From Dendrosporobacter quercicolus (GTDB lineage Bacteria > Bacillota > Negativicutes > DSM-1736 > Dendrosporobacteraceae), in assembly GCF_900104455.1 (NCBI RefSeq), contig NZ_FNHB01000001.1, forward strand, positions 558,001-622,000: a stretch of 64,000 nucleotides of DNA, given 5' to 3'. Below are positions 9,024 through 18,151 of this stretch, piece by piece; the stretch's first letter is position 1, and each line of letters begins with the position of its first letter. Under the pieces are notes generated by a model. The model ran no database searches and was not told where the DNA came from. It saw only the letters and a program-made list of their open reading frames with translations. A program made the translations under genes and the position numbers.

Positions 9024-10062
9024 TTTTTCCTGCTTTATTTCTTAACTGGCCGCAAGCCGCCTGAATGTCCGCCCCCATTTCCCGCCTGACGGTAACGGCA
9101 ATATGCCGGTCTGTCAAAATCCGGGCAAAACTCTCTATTCTAGCCGGGGCCGGACGAGCGAGACCACGCTCGGGCACGGCATTCACCGGGATTAAATTAA
9201 CATTGCACAACCGGCCGCTGAGCAATGAAGCCAATTGCCGGGCCTGCACCGGCTGATCATTCCAGCCGTCAATGAGCGCGTATTCATAAGTAACCCGCCT
9301 ACCGGTATTTTGCGCATACCGGTCTCCGGCGGCCACAACCTCCCGGACGGAATAACGCTGATTGACCGGCATAAGCTTTGATCTCAGCGTATCCTCCGGC
9401 GCATGAAGCGAAATGGCTAACGTCAGCGGCAGCCCTTCGGCACCCAGCCGGTCCATTGCCGGAACAATGCCGGAAGTTGACAGGGTTATACTGCGATAGC
9501 TGAGATGCAAACAGTATTCTTGGTGACATAACCGGATGAATTGCAATACCTGGTCATAATTGGCCAAGGGTTCTCCTGATCCCATGATGACAATATTGTT
9601 CACCGTCTGGTGACTGAAACCAAGAATTTTCCGAATATAGAGTACCTGCGCCAGCATTTCGCCGGCGTTTAAATTGCGAATAACCCCCTGCAGGGTTGAG
9701 GCGCAAAAAACACAGCCCATACCACAGCCCACCTGACTGGATACGCATACACTGTTGCCGTACGGCTGCCGCATCAACACGGTTTCCACTGCTTCCCCGT
9801 CAGCAAATTCCAGCAAATATTTGCTGGTTTTGCCATCCTGAGAATTTTGCTGTGCTTTCAAGACCGGCTGATGGATGCTAAAGGTTTGTTCAAGCAAGGC
9901 CCGTACGGTAACCGGCAGGTTGGTCATTTCCGCAAAAGAGGCGGCGTCCCGCTGATAAAGCCATTCGACAACCTGCTTTGAACGATACTTAGGCAGCTCC
10001 AGCGGCGCTAGCAATTCAGCAATATCTTCAGCAAACAGTCCGAATAAGTTTATTTTTTTCAT
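9013..10062 (-). CDS. rlmN: Dual-specificity rRNA/tRNA adenine C2-methyltransferase RlmN
   Basis: Radical SAM methyltransferase of 349 residues that methylates A2503 of 23S rRNA and A37 of some tRNAs. The cluster-binding motif CGMGCVFC gives Cys113, 117 and 120; GSGEPLANYD binds SAM; Cys337 in AACGQ fits the C-terminal resolving cysteine. The ATG overlaps the rsmB stop as ATGA. Its 3' end forms part of the terminator hairpin. Confidence 0.97.
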   Translation of the reverse strand: MKKINLFGLFAEDIAELLAPLELPKYRSKQVVEWLYQRDAASFAEMTNLPVTVRALLEQTFSIHQPVLKAQQNSQDGKTSKYLLEFADGEAVETVLMRQPYGNSVCVSSQVGCGMGCVFCASTLQGVIRNLNAGEMLAQVLYIRKILGFSHQTVNNIVIMGSGEPLANYDQVLQFIRLCHQEYCLHLSYRSITLSTSGIVPAMDRLGAEGLPLTLAISLHAPEDTLRSKLMPVNQRYSVREVVAAGDRYAQNTGRRVTYEYALIDGWNDQPVQARQLASLLSGRLCNVNLIPVNAVPERGLARPAPARIESFARILTDRHIAVTVRREMGADIQAACGQLRNKAGKTIH

Positions 10063-11399
10063 GCTTGCACCGACTCACTGCGTTTAAGCCGGGCAATAAA
10101 AAAACCGTCAGTGCCGTCAATGTGCGGCCATAACTGAACCAGTTCCTGCTGTTGCTGAACCGGCAGGTACGCCCCGGTGGTTTGCAGCTTAAATTCCGGT
10201 CTTTGCGCTAAAAAGGCCGTAATAATTTCCTGGTTTTCCTCCGGCTCGGTAGTACAGGTGCTATAGACCAAAACTCCGCCGGGCTTCACGCAATCGGCCG
10301 CGCTGCCCAGAATTGCCCGCTGCAGCGCCGGCAATTGCTGTAGATTAAGCTCGCTTTTGCGCCAGCGCGAGTCCGGCTTGCGCCGTAATACGCCCAAACC
10401 TGAACAGGGGGCGTCAACAAGCACCCTGTCGGCCTGCAACGGATATAAATCGCTAAGCTGTACGGCATCCATAGCCTGGGTTTTGACAATATCAAGCCCT
10501 AAACGCGCTGCGTTCTCACGGGTAATCGCCAGTTTATGTTCATGAATATCAATGACCAGCACCTGTCCCTGATTTTCCATTAGAGCAGCAATATGTGTGG
10601 CTTTGCCGCCGGGAGCGCCGCAAGCGTCAATGACAAACTCGCCTGGCTGCGGCGCAAGCACATGCGCCACCAGCATTGAACTTTCGTCCTGTACCTGGAA
10701 CAAACCGGTTTGCAGTGACTGCAGACTGCCCAGGGCCGGATACTCACTGCAAAGAATTCCTTCCGGTGCGATTGCCGAACATTCAAAAACAACGCCTTCT
10801 TTGGTCAGAGTGGCGGCAAGCTCGGTACGGCTGTTTTTTATGGTATTGGTTCTTATGGATAACAATGGTGTTGTATTATTGACTGCGCATAAGGCTTCAG
10901 CGGCCTCAAGCCCTAGGCGTCCGGCCCACCTGGCGATCAGCCAGCGGGGATGGAAATAGGTTAAGGCCAAGTACGAAACCGGGTCTTGCCGCCGATCGGG
11001 ATAGACGGCTTTTTCCGGCGACCGGGCCGCATTGCGCAGTACGGCATTAACAAATTTAACCGTTCCGGCATGTCCATATTTTTTGGTCAGTTCCACCGCT
11101 TGATTACAGGCCGCCGAAGCAGGCACTTTTGTTAAGAAGAACAGCTGATAGATACCCAGCCGCAGAATATCCCGGATAATCGGCGCCATTTTGTCCAGCG
11201 GCCTGGTGCTGTAGTGGCTGATGATCCAGTCTAAAGTAGCTCCGGCTTTAACCGTTCCATATACCAGCTCAGTAATAAACCGGCGGTCCTGATCGGACAA
11301 TCTGTGCCGGTTAATTTCACGGGCCAGCGCAATATTAGCGTAAGCCCCATTGGCATTTACATCGTTAATTATCGTTAAGGCAATTTGCCTGGCATCCAT
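10059..11399 (-). CDS. rsmB: 16S rRNA m5C967 methyltransferase RsmB (Sun/Fmu)
   Basis: Protein of 446 residues with an N-terminal NusB-like RNA-binding domain (about 1-140) and a C-terminal SAM-dependent cytosine-5 methyltransferase domain. SAM loop is VIDACGAPGGKATH, catalytic and release cysteines lie in VDAPCSG and YSTCTTEPEEN. The family usually has CAAPGGK in the SAM loop; here the first Ala is Gly. The ATG follows the DUF116 stop with no gap (TAAATG) and AGGTGAG upstream. Confidence 0.96.
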   Translation of the reverse strand: MDARQIALTIINDVNANGAYANIALAREINRHRLSDQDRRFITELVYGTVKAGATLDWIISHYSTRPLDKMAPIIRDILRLGIYQLFFLTKVPASAACNQAVELTKKYGHAGTVKFVNAVLRNAARSPEKAVYPDRRQDPVSYLALTYFHPRWLIARWAGRLGLEAAEALCAVNNTTPLLSIRTNTIKNSRTELAATLTKEGVVFECSAIAPEGILCSEYPALGSLQSLQTGLFQVQDESSMLVAHVLAPQPGEFVIDACGAPGGKATHIAALMENQGQVLVIDIHEHKLAITRENAARLGLDIVKTQAMDAVQLSDLYPLQADRVLVDAPCSGLGVLRRKPDSRWRKSELNLQQLPALQRAILGSAADCVKPGGVLVYSTCTTEPEENQEIITAFLAQRPEFKLQTTGAYLPVQQQQELVQLWPHIDGTDGFFIARLKRSESVQA

Positions 11400-12179
11400 T
11401 TACTCACCTACATTTTCCTCGTCTAAAAACTGTTTAATTGCTGTTTCAACCTTGCTCATATCGACCCTGGTACTGCAGCAGGGTCCAAATGGCCGCTCAT
11501 TTAATACGCCAATGACCGGCAGCGGATAGATATCCTGGATTCCACTGGTCAGGTCACGTTCACAGGCAATGGCCAGGACGGCCTGAGGCCGGATTGTTTT
11601 GACCACCCGGCGCGCCAGCGTTCCCCCGGTCACCACGGCAAAATGGAAGCCAAGCCGGCGCGACAGCGCCAGCAGGTCGCCAACCTGACAACCGCCGCAC
11701 TGCCGGCAATTGTCGGCAGTGCGGGTAATTTTATGGGGGCAGCTTTCTTGTTGGATACAATGCGGTGTCAGCACCAGAAGTTTTTCCGGCCGGACTTTAA
11801 TCCGCTTGCGCCAGATAAGATGATTGCTCACTTCAATAAAGGAACGTTCAATACGCTCTTTATCCAAATCCAGCAATTTGCCGATTCTGATCGCCAGTGG
11901 AAACAACAGATTAATCGCCGACCAGGCCAGTCCTTGAAAAACACCAAGTGTCGGCAAGCCCAGAATAGCGAGAACAATCCCGGCAATACCACTGGCGATA
12001 GCAATGCCGGTTAGTAGCAGCAGGCAGCCGAAGATAACAGGCAAATGCCCGCTGATATTGGCTAGTCCGTCAAAACTCACCATCCAGATGCCATAGACTG
12101 ACACACAGGTTACCAGCAGGCTGATCATAATCAGCGCCAAAAACAAGCGTTTTTTGGGGCGAGGCACCACATCGATCAT
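11400..12179 (-). CDS. DUF116 membrane protein of unknown function
   Basis: Protein of 259 residues with two or three N-terminal hydrophobic segments (about 10-35, 45-75 and 78-100) and a cytosolic cysteine-rich part. Cysteines occur in PHCIQQESCPH, DNCRQCGGCQ, AIACERD and PCCSTRVD, which could hold a metal or Fe-S cluster. This pattern is that of the DUF116 family. It lies between fmt and rsmB in a translation and rRNA/tRNA modification operon, so a role linked to protein synthesis is possible but unproven. The ATG has AAGGTG 5 nt upstream. Confidence 0.88.
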   Translation of the reverse strand: MIDVVPRPKKRLFLALIMISLLVTCVSVYGIWMVSFDGLANISGHLPVIFGCLLLLTGIAIASGIAGIVLAILGLPTLGVFQGLAWSAINLLFPLAIRIGKLLDLDKERIERSFIEVSNHLIWRKRIKVRPEKLLVLTPHCIQQESCPHKITRTADNCRQCGGCQVGDLLALSRRLGFHFAVVTGGTLARRVVKTIRPQAVLAIACERDLTSGIQDIYPLPVIGVLNERPFGPCCSTRVDMSKVETAIKQFLDEENVGE

Positions 12180-12191
12180 AAATTCACCTTC

Positions 12192-13133
12192 TTACCCAAA
12201 AATTTCTCCGGTGCCAATACAATAACCACAGGCGCAGTCACGGGCCGGCATGCACCGCTTACCGGCCGGCTGGACTTCGAGTATTTCGATGACGCCCCGG
12301 CCGGTTTCAATCAGCAATCCTGCCGGGGTGGCTTTTACGACGCGGCCGGGCCGGCTGGTGGCCAGATCGGCGTCATAAACCCGGGAACGCCATAATTTCA
12401 GCACCTTGTTCTGATAGCAGCAATAAGCGCCGGGCCGGGGATTAAGCCCACGGATTAAATTGTGAATTTCAACCGCCGGCCTGGTCCAGTCAATCTGCTC
12501 GATTGTCTTGTCCAGCAATGGCGCATAGGTTGCCTCCGCGTTATTTTGCGGCGTACGGACAATTTCTTGTTTGACAATTCGTTCAAGCGTATCTTTCAAA
12601 ACGGCCGCCCCGGTTAGTTTCAATTGATCATAAAGTTCACCGGTGACAGTTTCATCACCGATCAGCACCTCGGCTTTTAACAACATGTCGCCGGTATCCA
12701 GACCGGTATCCATAAACATTGTTGTTACGCCGGTGACTCTTTCGCCGTTAATCACCGCCCAGTGAATTGGCGCCGCCCCGCGATACCGCGGCAATAACGA
12801 AGCATGAACATTAATGCAGCCCCGGGCGGGGATGTCCAGAATCTGTTTGGATAAAATCTGGCCAAAAGCCACCACAACAATTACCTCAGGCCGCAATGCC
12901 GCCAGTTCGGCGGCAAACTCGGCCGTCTTGATTTTTGCCGGTTGCAGCACCGGCAGCTCATGCTGCAGGGCAAACTGTTTTACCGGCGTAGCCGCCAATT
13001 TCTGTCCGCGGCCTTTAGGCCTGTCCGGCTGCGTTACTACTGCGGCAACCTCGTATTGTTCCTGGATGAGCATCTCCAGACAAGGAACTGCAAAGTCAGG
13101 AGTTCCCATAAACACAACCCGCATTTTTGTCAT
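12192..13133 (-). CDS. fmt: Methionyl-tRNA formyltransferase
   Basis: Protein of 313 residues that formylates initiator Met-tRNA with 10-formyl-THF. It starts MRVVFMGTPDFAVP after a short leader, has the formyl-THF site NVHASLLPRYRGAAPI and the catalytic Asp in TGLDTGDM, then a C-terminal OB-like tRNA-binding domain (about 205-313). ATG at 13133 has GAGGT 8 nt upstream; the earlier TTG directly after the def stop is less likely. def and fmt are adjacent, as usual for the formylation/deformylation pair. Confidence 0.97.
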   Translation of the reverse strand: MTKMRVVFMGTPDFAVPCLEMLIQEQYEVAAVVTQPDRPKGRGQKLAATPVKQFALQHELPVLQPAKIKTAEFAAELAALRPEVIVVVAFGQILSKQILDIPARGCINVHASLLPRYRGAAPIHWAVINGERVTGVTTMFMDTGLDTGDMLLKAEVLIGDETVTGELYDQLKLTGAAVLKDTLERIVKQEIVRTPQNNAEATYAPLLDKTIEQIDWTRPAVEIHNLIRGLNPRPGAYCCYQNKVLKLWRSRVYDADLATSRPGRVVKATPAGLLIETGRGVIEILEVQPAGKRCMPARDCACGYCIGTGEIFG

Positions 13134-13139
13134 CGTCAA

Positions 13140-13592
13140 TTACCTCGTGCTTATAGTTTGAGCTTTTTCAATAAACAATACACCATCCAGATGATCCATT
13201 TCATGCTGCAGCGCTCTTGCCAATAATCCTGTACCGGCAATTCGCACGCGTTTGCCATTACGGTTGAGGCCTTCAACAACAACTTTACTGAACCGCTGGA
13301 CTTCACCGTAAATCCCCGGAACGCTCAGGCAGCCTTCCGTACCTTTTTCCTCGCCTTCAGATTCTATCAGCACCGGATTAATCAATTCAATCAGTCCATC
13401 GCCGGCATCAATGATAATTACCCGTAAAGATATTCCAACCTGCGGCGCCGCCAGGCCTACGCCGTCGGCATCATACATTGTTTGCGCCATATCATCAAGC
13501 AGTTGCCTGATCCTGCGGTCAATTTTGCCAACAGGAACGCAAGCTTCTTTTAATACTTTATCGCCCGCTTTTTTTATATCTAAGATTGCCAT
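13140..13592 (-). CDS. def: Peptide deformylase
   Basis: Metalloenzyme of 150 residues that removes the formyl group from new proteins. The three family motifs are GVGLAAPQVG, EGCLSVPG and QHEMDHLDG, which supply the metal-binding Cys and two His and the catalytic Glu. ATG at 13592 with GGAGG upstream; the longer frame is rejected. First gene of the def-fmt-DUF116-rsmB-rlmN series, 92 nt after priA; no strong promoter was seen in the gap, only a -10-like TAGAAT without a good -35. Confidence 0.97.
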   Translation of the reverse strand: MAILDIKKAGDKVLKEACVPVGKIDRRIRQLLDDMAQTMYDADGVGLAAPQVGISLRVIIIDAGDGLIELINPVLIESEGEEKGTEGCLSVPGIYGEVQRFSKVVVEGLNRNGKRVRIAGTGLLARALQHEMDHLDGVLFIEKAQTISTR

Positions 13593-13684
13593 GATAAAAC
13601 CTCCCTCTAACTCATATAACAATCCTGCAAAAATTCTATCATATAACCACAGAAAAATCTATTCCCCGGCTGTGTAAGCTTCGC

Positions 13685-16105
13685 CTACATCACATTTACC
13701 GGATCGACATCAATGCTGACATCGGCCCGCAAATGCAGCTTCAGCAGGCTTAGTTGCAAGCGCACCGGCGCATTTTCCACCGACTTAATCAAAATATGCA
13801 TCCGGAAAGAATTAGAAATCCTGGCAATCGGCGCTACAAACGGTCCAAGTATTTTCGTACTGTCGCTGCTCGCCAAAGCAGACGTCAACGCAGCGGCAAT
13901 ATCGGCTGCGCTGCGGTGAACTTCACCTTCCTCCGGCGCGGTAACGGTCAATTTGGTTATTTTACTGAAGGGCGGATAGAATAACGACTGACGCAGGCTA
14001 AGCTCCTGCTCATAAAAGTCGGCGTACGCATGCCTACTGCCTGTTTCGATGGCATAATGCTCGGGATTATAGGTTTGAATCACAACCTTGCCGCTCACAG
14101 CGCCGCGTCCGGCCCGCCCTGCCGCCTGGGTAATTAAAGCGAAGGTCCTCTCCGCCGCTCTAAAGTCAGGCAGGTTTAAAATCGAATCGGCCGTAATGAT
14201 GCCCACAGCGGTGACATTTTTTATATCATGCCCTTTGGCCACCATTTGCGTACCAAGTAAAATATCATAGTTGCCCTGGGCAAAGGCCTGCAAAATGCGG
14301 TCATGCCCCAGCTTGCCGCCGGTAGTATCCTGATCCATTCTAATCATTCTGGCTGTGGGAAAGGTTTTGGCCAGTTCATCCTCCAGCCGCTGCGTGCCAG
14401 TGCCGAAATAACGGATATAGCGGCTGGAGCAAACCGGACAAACATCCGGCGGGGTTACACTTGTTTGACAATAATGGCAACGCAGCCGGCCGGACTTATG
14501 GTACACCAGGGAAACGGCGCAATTGCTGCAGCTCATAACATGGCCGCACTCCCGGCACATGACAAAAGTAGAGTACCCGCGGCGGTTTAATAATATAATT
14601 ACCTGCTCGCCCCGCGCAATGGCGGCATTGATCAAATTCCGCAAAGCCAAAGAGATTACGCTGCGCCGGCCGCACCTAAGCTCTTCGCGCATATCTACCA
14701 GTTCAACCTCAGGCAGGCTGGCCCCGTCGGCCCTGTCCGGCAGTTCCAGCAGAGTATGCGTATGCCGGACCGCCTGGTAATAGCTCTCTACTGAAGGCGT
14801 GGCGCTGCCCATAAGCACTACGCCTTCAGCCAGTTCGGCCCTTTTCAGGGCAACCTCACGGGCATGATAGCGGGGCGCTTCTTCTTGTTTATAGGTAAAT
14901 TCGTGTTCTTCGTCAATAATGACTGCGCCCAGATCATCCAGCGGCGCAAAAACAGCGGAACGCGCACCAATCACAATGCCGGCCTGCCCGGTCCGCAAGC
15001 GCCAGATAGCATCATTGCGCTCATCAATTGACAACTTGCTGTGCAAAACAACAACATCATCGTTAAACCTGGTCTGAAAACGGGCAACGATTTGACTGGT
15101 TAAAGCAATTTCCGGCACCAGAACGATCGCCTGGCGGCGCTTTTTCCGCACTGCCGCCACCACTTCCAGATAAACCTGGGTCTTTCCGCTGCCGGTAATG
15201 CCGTGAAGCAAAAAAGAACGATATTGCCTGTTGACAACAGCCGGCATGATCTGCTGCAAAACCTGCTGCTGCTGCTGATTTAATCGAATCGCGCCGGCTT
15301 CGTGCGCCAATCCCGCATAGCTGTTGCGCAGCAGCCTCTTTTGTTCAGCAACGATTAAGCCCCCGGCCAGTGATCTTTTTACCGTATCCTGACTGATATT
15401 CAGCAGCTTCAAATCGGCTTTGGCCAAAACTCCCTTTGACAGCAAGGCTGTCAGCAACCGTCGCCGGGCCGGCCTGTGGCCGCTGACCCGCAGTAGCTGT
15501 TCAGCCTCAGCCGGCGTTATGGCCAGTTTTAAAAAGGTCTCATACTTGGGTTTATCCTGCTTTACCGTACTATATTTTTTCACCACAATTTTTTTATTAA
15601 CCAGATAATTTAAGGTTTTCAGGCAGTCGCCGGTCAGCTGTTTATAGATTTGCGGTAAACTGGCCGAACCATGCCCGGCCAGATACTCACAGGCCGCCAA
15701 ATACTGATCAGACTTGCCGGCCAGAGCCGCTTCAATTTCGTTACAGCTTAAATCAGGGCAAAGCTGATAGGCCAAAGAAGTTTTCAGCCCTGTTTTTCCA
15801 GGAATAAACAAACGCATTGCCTCGGCCAGGCTGCATAAGTAGTAGTCGCTGATCCACTTTGCCGTTTGCAGCATGTTTTCATCAAACCAGGGCAAATCAT
15901 CCAGAGCTTCAATAATATATTTCAGACCATCGCCATTGCCTGAGTCCGTACTGACGACAAAGCCTTCGACTTTACGACTGCCAAAGGGTACAAGCACCCG
16001 CCAGCCTGCCCGGATAAATTGCAACTCAGGCGGCAGTAGATAAGAAAACGCTTTATTGATGGTTTTTACCGGTAGATTAATCATTACCAGAATAATTTTT
16101 TGCAC
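13685..16105 (-). CDS. priA: Primosomal replication-restart helicase PriA
   Basis: Superfamily 2 DNA helicase of about 806 residues that reloads the replisome at stalled forks. It has an N-terminal 3'-DNA-binding domain (INLPVKTINKAFSYLLP), Walker A GITGSGKT, DEEH box, GSATP, a zinc module with four CxxC pairs (CRECGHVMSCSNC, CHYCQTSVTPPDVCPVC), and AAGRAGRG near motif VI. The start is uncertain: GTG at 16105 has GGCGGTG 6 nt upstream and fits the family N-terminus; a TTG at 16120 would add five residues but has no ribosome site. Confidence 0.95.
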   Translation of the reverse strand: MQKIILVMINLPVKTINKAFSYLLPPELQFIRAGWRVLVPFGSRKVEGFVVSTDSGNGDGLKYIIEALDDLPWFDENMLQTAKWISDYYLCSLAEAMRLFIPGKTGLKTSLAYQLCPDLSCNEIEAALAGKSDQYLAACEYLAGHGSASLPQIYKQLTGDCLKTLNYLVNKKIVVKKYSTVKQDKPKYETFLKLAITPAEAEQLLRVSGHRPARRRLLTALLSKGVLAKADLKLLNISQDTVKRSLAGGLIVAEQKRLLRNSYAGLAHEAGAIRLNQQQQQVLQQIMPAVVNRQYRSFLLHGITGSGKTQVYLEVVAAVRKKRRQAIVLVPEIALTSQIVARFQTRFNDDVVVLHSKLSIDERNDAIWRLRTGQAGIVIGARSAVFAPLDDLGAVIIDEEHEFTYKQEEAPRYHAREVALKRAELAEGVVLMGSATPSVESYYQAVRHTHTLLELPDRADGASLPEVELVDMREELRCGRRSVISLALRNLINAAIARGEQVIILLNRRGYSTFVMCRECGHVMSCSNCAVSLVYHKSGRLRCHYCQTSVTPPDVCPVCSSRYIRYFGTGTQRLEDELAKTFPTARMIRMDQDTTGGKLGHDRILQAFAQGNYDILLGTQMVAKGHDIKNVTAVGIITADSILNLPDFRAAERTFALITQAAGRAGRGAVSGKVVIQTYNPEHYAIETGSRHAYADFYEQELSLRQSLFYPPFSKITKLTVTAPEEGEVHRSAADIAAALTSALASSDSTKILGPFVAPIARISNSFRMHILIKSVENAPVRLQLSLLKLHLRADVSIDVDPVNVM

Positions 16106-16223
16106 TTTAATCACCGCCAATGACCAAAATCGACGCCCGCTAAATGAGCAAACCCGGCTTACGCCGGATTGTTATGCAACCGTAAAAGCCGCGTTTAAGC
16201 TGAGCGGGAACTCCCTGCCGGAT

Positions 16224-16250
16224 AAGAAAAGACTTAGCTTGCGCCAAGTC
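16224..16250 (-). terminator. Second terminator after the HMA gene
   Basis: Eight-pair stem with a GCAA tetraloop (GACTTGGC-GCAA-GCTAAGTC, one G-U) at 16231-16250, followed on the minus strand by TTTTCTT. It isolates metK/HMA from priA. Confidence 0.75.
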
Positions 16251-16277
16251 CTGCGGCGTTAAAAACATATGCAGTAA

Positions 16278-16306
16278 AGGAAGGGGCTCTTAACGAGTCC
16301 CTTCCT
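16278..16306 (-). terminator. First terminator after the HMA gene
   Basis: Stem AGGAAGGGACTC / GAGCCCCTTCCT with a GTTAA loop (one mismatch) at 16278-16306; only TTTACTG follows, so it is a weak terminator by itself. The rest of 16107-16379 holds no gene. Confidence 0.55.
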
Positions 16307-16379
16307 GGTATATTCGCTCATTTTAATTAAGTACCTGCCAACGGAGCTGTTAAATTCATCAGCCCTTCCCCTATAAACG

Positions 16380-16595
16380 CTAGCCTTGTATGGAGTAACC
16401 CAGGGATTGCAGTGTTTCCTCAATCAGGCCGGCGGAAATTACCGCTGGCTGATAAGAAATTCCCACCTGTTTGGCTTCCAGATTTACATCAACCCCGGTC
16501 ACGCCGGGAAGATCACTTAACGTATGTTCGATACGGCCCCGGCAATGTTCACCCTTTAAACCGCCGACTCTGTACACTGTTCTCACTTTAGCCAT
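16380..16595 (-). CDS. Small HMA-fold (CopZ-like) protein with a degenerate metal site
   Basis: Protein of 71 residues covering one heavy-metal-associated domain. The fold matches CopZ-type chaperones (YRVGGLKGEHCRGRIEHTL, LPGVTGVDVNLEAKQVGISY, LQSLGYSI). The usual MxCxxC metal site reads LKGEHC: position 15 is Gly where the first Cys should be and only Cys18 remains. It could bind a metal with one thiol, dimerise, or have lost metal binding. ATG at 16595 with GGAGG upstream. It lies 57 nt after metK, with two terminators behind it; no copper ATPase is nearby. Confidence 0.85.
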   Translation of the reverse strand: MAKVRTVYRVGGLKGEHCRGRIEHTLSDLPGVTGVDVNLEAKQVGISYQPAVISAGLIEETLQSLGYSIQG

Positions 16596-16652
16596 AAGCA
16601 GCCAACCTCCTCTGTTAAGGTTAGTATGGCCAAAACAGTCAATTAAAATAAT

Positions 16653-17843
16653 TTAAAGATTTGCAGCCTGGCGTAAAACGGCTGCTTTATCGGTACGTTC
16701 CCAAGGCAGATCCAAATCGGTACGGCCAAAATGACCATAAGCCGCTATTTGACGATAAATAGGCTTACGCAAATCAAGAGCTTTGATAATACCGGCAGGC
16801 CGCAGGTCAAAATGCTCTTCAATCAGTTTACCGATAAACTTTTCATCTACTTTAGCGGTGCCGAAGGTTTCCACCATAATAGACACCGGCCGGGCTACGC
16901 CGATGGCATAAGCCAGTTGAATTTCGCATTTGTCGGCCAGACCTGCAGCTACCACATTTTTAGCCACATAACGCGCGGCATAGGCAGCCGAACGGTCAAC
17001 TTTCGTTGGATCCTTGCCGGAGAATGCCCCGCCGCCATGGCGGGCCATACCGCCATAGGTATCGACAATAATTTTCCGGCCGGTTAAACCGGCGTCGCCT
17101 TGCGGCCCGCCGACAACAAACCGTCCGGTCGGATTAATAAAATACTTGGTGTTTTCATCAAGAAAATCCGTCGGCACAATTGCTTTAATTACTTTTTCGG
17201 TCAAGTCTTTTTGAATGGTTGCCAAGGCGACCTCCGGACTATGCTGCGTCGATATGACAACAGTATCCACCCGTACCGGTTTTCCATCTTCATATTCCAC
17301 GGTCACCTGGGTTTTGCCGTCAGGACGCAAATACGGCAAGTCGCCATTCCGGCGGACCTCGGCTAACCGCCGCGCCAAACGATGGGCTAAGGCAATGGTA
17401 AGCGGCATATATTCAGCAGTTTCATTTGTTGCATAACCAAACATCATTCCCTGGTCACCGGCGCCAATGGCTTCGATTTCATCCATTGCGCCTTGTTTGG
17501 CCTCAAGCGCTTTATCCACACCCATGGCGATATCGGCCGACTGTTCGCCAATGGACGTCATTACACCGCAGGTATCGGCATCGAAACCAAATTTTGCTCT
17601 GGTATAGCCGATTTCCCGGATGGTTGCCCGGACAATCTTGGGAATATCCACATAGCAGTTGGTGGTAATTTCACCCACTACATGCACCAGACCGGTTGTA
17701 ACCAAAGTCTCGCAAGCTACCCGGCCCATCGGATCCTGGGCCAGTATGGCATCAAGAACACTATCGGAAATCTGGTCGGCAATTTTATCAGGATGACCTT
17801 CCGTTACCGATTCTGAAGTAAACAATACACGTTTTTTCTCCAC
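16653..17843 (-). CDS. metK: S-adenosylmethionine synthetase
   Basis: Cytosolic enzyme of 396 residues that makes SAM from methionine and ATP. Signatures are [26 protein letters not shown], the P-loop-like [16 protein letters not shown], and a complete C-terminal domain. The start is GTG at 17843 with GGAGG 7 nt upstream. A SAM-I riboswitch with terminator lies directly upstream, so its product should repress it. Confidence 0.98.
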   Translation of the reverse strand: MEKKRVLFTSESVTEGHPDKIADQISDSVLDAILAQDPMGRVACETLVTTGLVHVVGEITTNCYVDIPKIVRATIREIGYTRAKFGFDADTCGVMTSIGEQSADIAMGVDKALEAKQGAMDEIEAIGAGDQGMMFGYATNETAEYMPLTIALAHRLARRLAEVRRNGDLPYLRPDGKTQVTVEYEDGKPVRVDTVVISTQHSPEVALATIQKDLTEKVIKAIVPTDFLDENTKYFINPTGRFVVGGPQGDAGLTGRKIIVDTYGGMARHGGGAFSGKDPTKVDRSAAYAARYVAKNVVAAGLADKCEIQLAYAIGVARPVSIMVETFGTAKVDEKFIGKLIEEHFDLRPAGIIKALDLRKPIYRQIAAYGHFGRTDLDLPWERTDKAAVLRQAANL

Positions 17844-17953
17844 AGCTCTGCCTCCAATACACTTTTACATTAAATCCGCCGGCTTGCATCAACGGTTTCC
17901 GGCAGCTTAAGTCATCATCGGGTGAATATCAGAATTGCTCCTTCTGATAACAA

Positions 17954-17975
17954 GAAAAAAACTCCCGCCAGGGAG
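17954..17975 (-). terminator. Terminator of the SAM-I riboswitch
   Basis: Stem CTCCC-TGGC-GGGAG (17962-17975) followed on the minus strand by TTTTTTTC. It sits between the SAM aptamer and metK and is the off-state platform. The GGGAGT just after aptamer helix P1 can compete for the same CTCCC. Confidence 0.9.
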
Positions 17976-17988
17976 AGTGATCTGTACT

Positions 17989-18090
17989 CCCATCTTGCAG
18001 CTACTGCTGCAGGATTTGGCACCGTTTTTGACATCGTCAAATGGTTGCCGCGGTTTCATCGGGCCATTCCCTCCACCAACTCTTGATGAG
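17989..18090 (-). promoter_or_regulatory. SAM-I riboswitch (S-box)
   Basis: The minus strand shows the S-box consensus: CTCATCAAGAG (P1 5' strand), TGGTGGAGGGAATGGCCCGA, TGAAACCGCGGCAACC, then GGTGCCAAATCCTGCAG and the closing P1 strand GATGGG. Between the promoter at 18123-18151 and metK. Confidence 0.97.
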
Positions 18091-18122
18091 TATTCTACTA
18101 TGTAATTTTATCACTAGATATA

Positions 18123-18151
18123 ATTGTAATTGAAAAAATCCTAAAAATCAA
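18123..18151 (-). promoter_or_regulatory. SigA promoter of metK
   Basis: TTGATT (18146-18151), 17 nt, TACAAT (18123-18128). The -35 box overlaps the coaBC stop codon. The start near 18116 leaves about 25 nt before the S-box. Confidence 0.8.

Noticed and set aside
13593..13684. Promoter for def
   Set aside because: A TAGAAT occurs, but no acceptable -35 at 16-18 nt; read-through from priA is enough.
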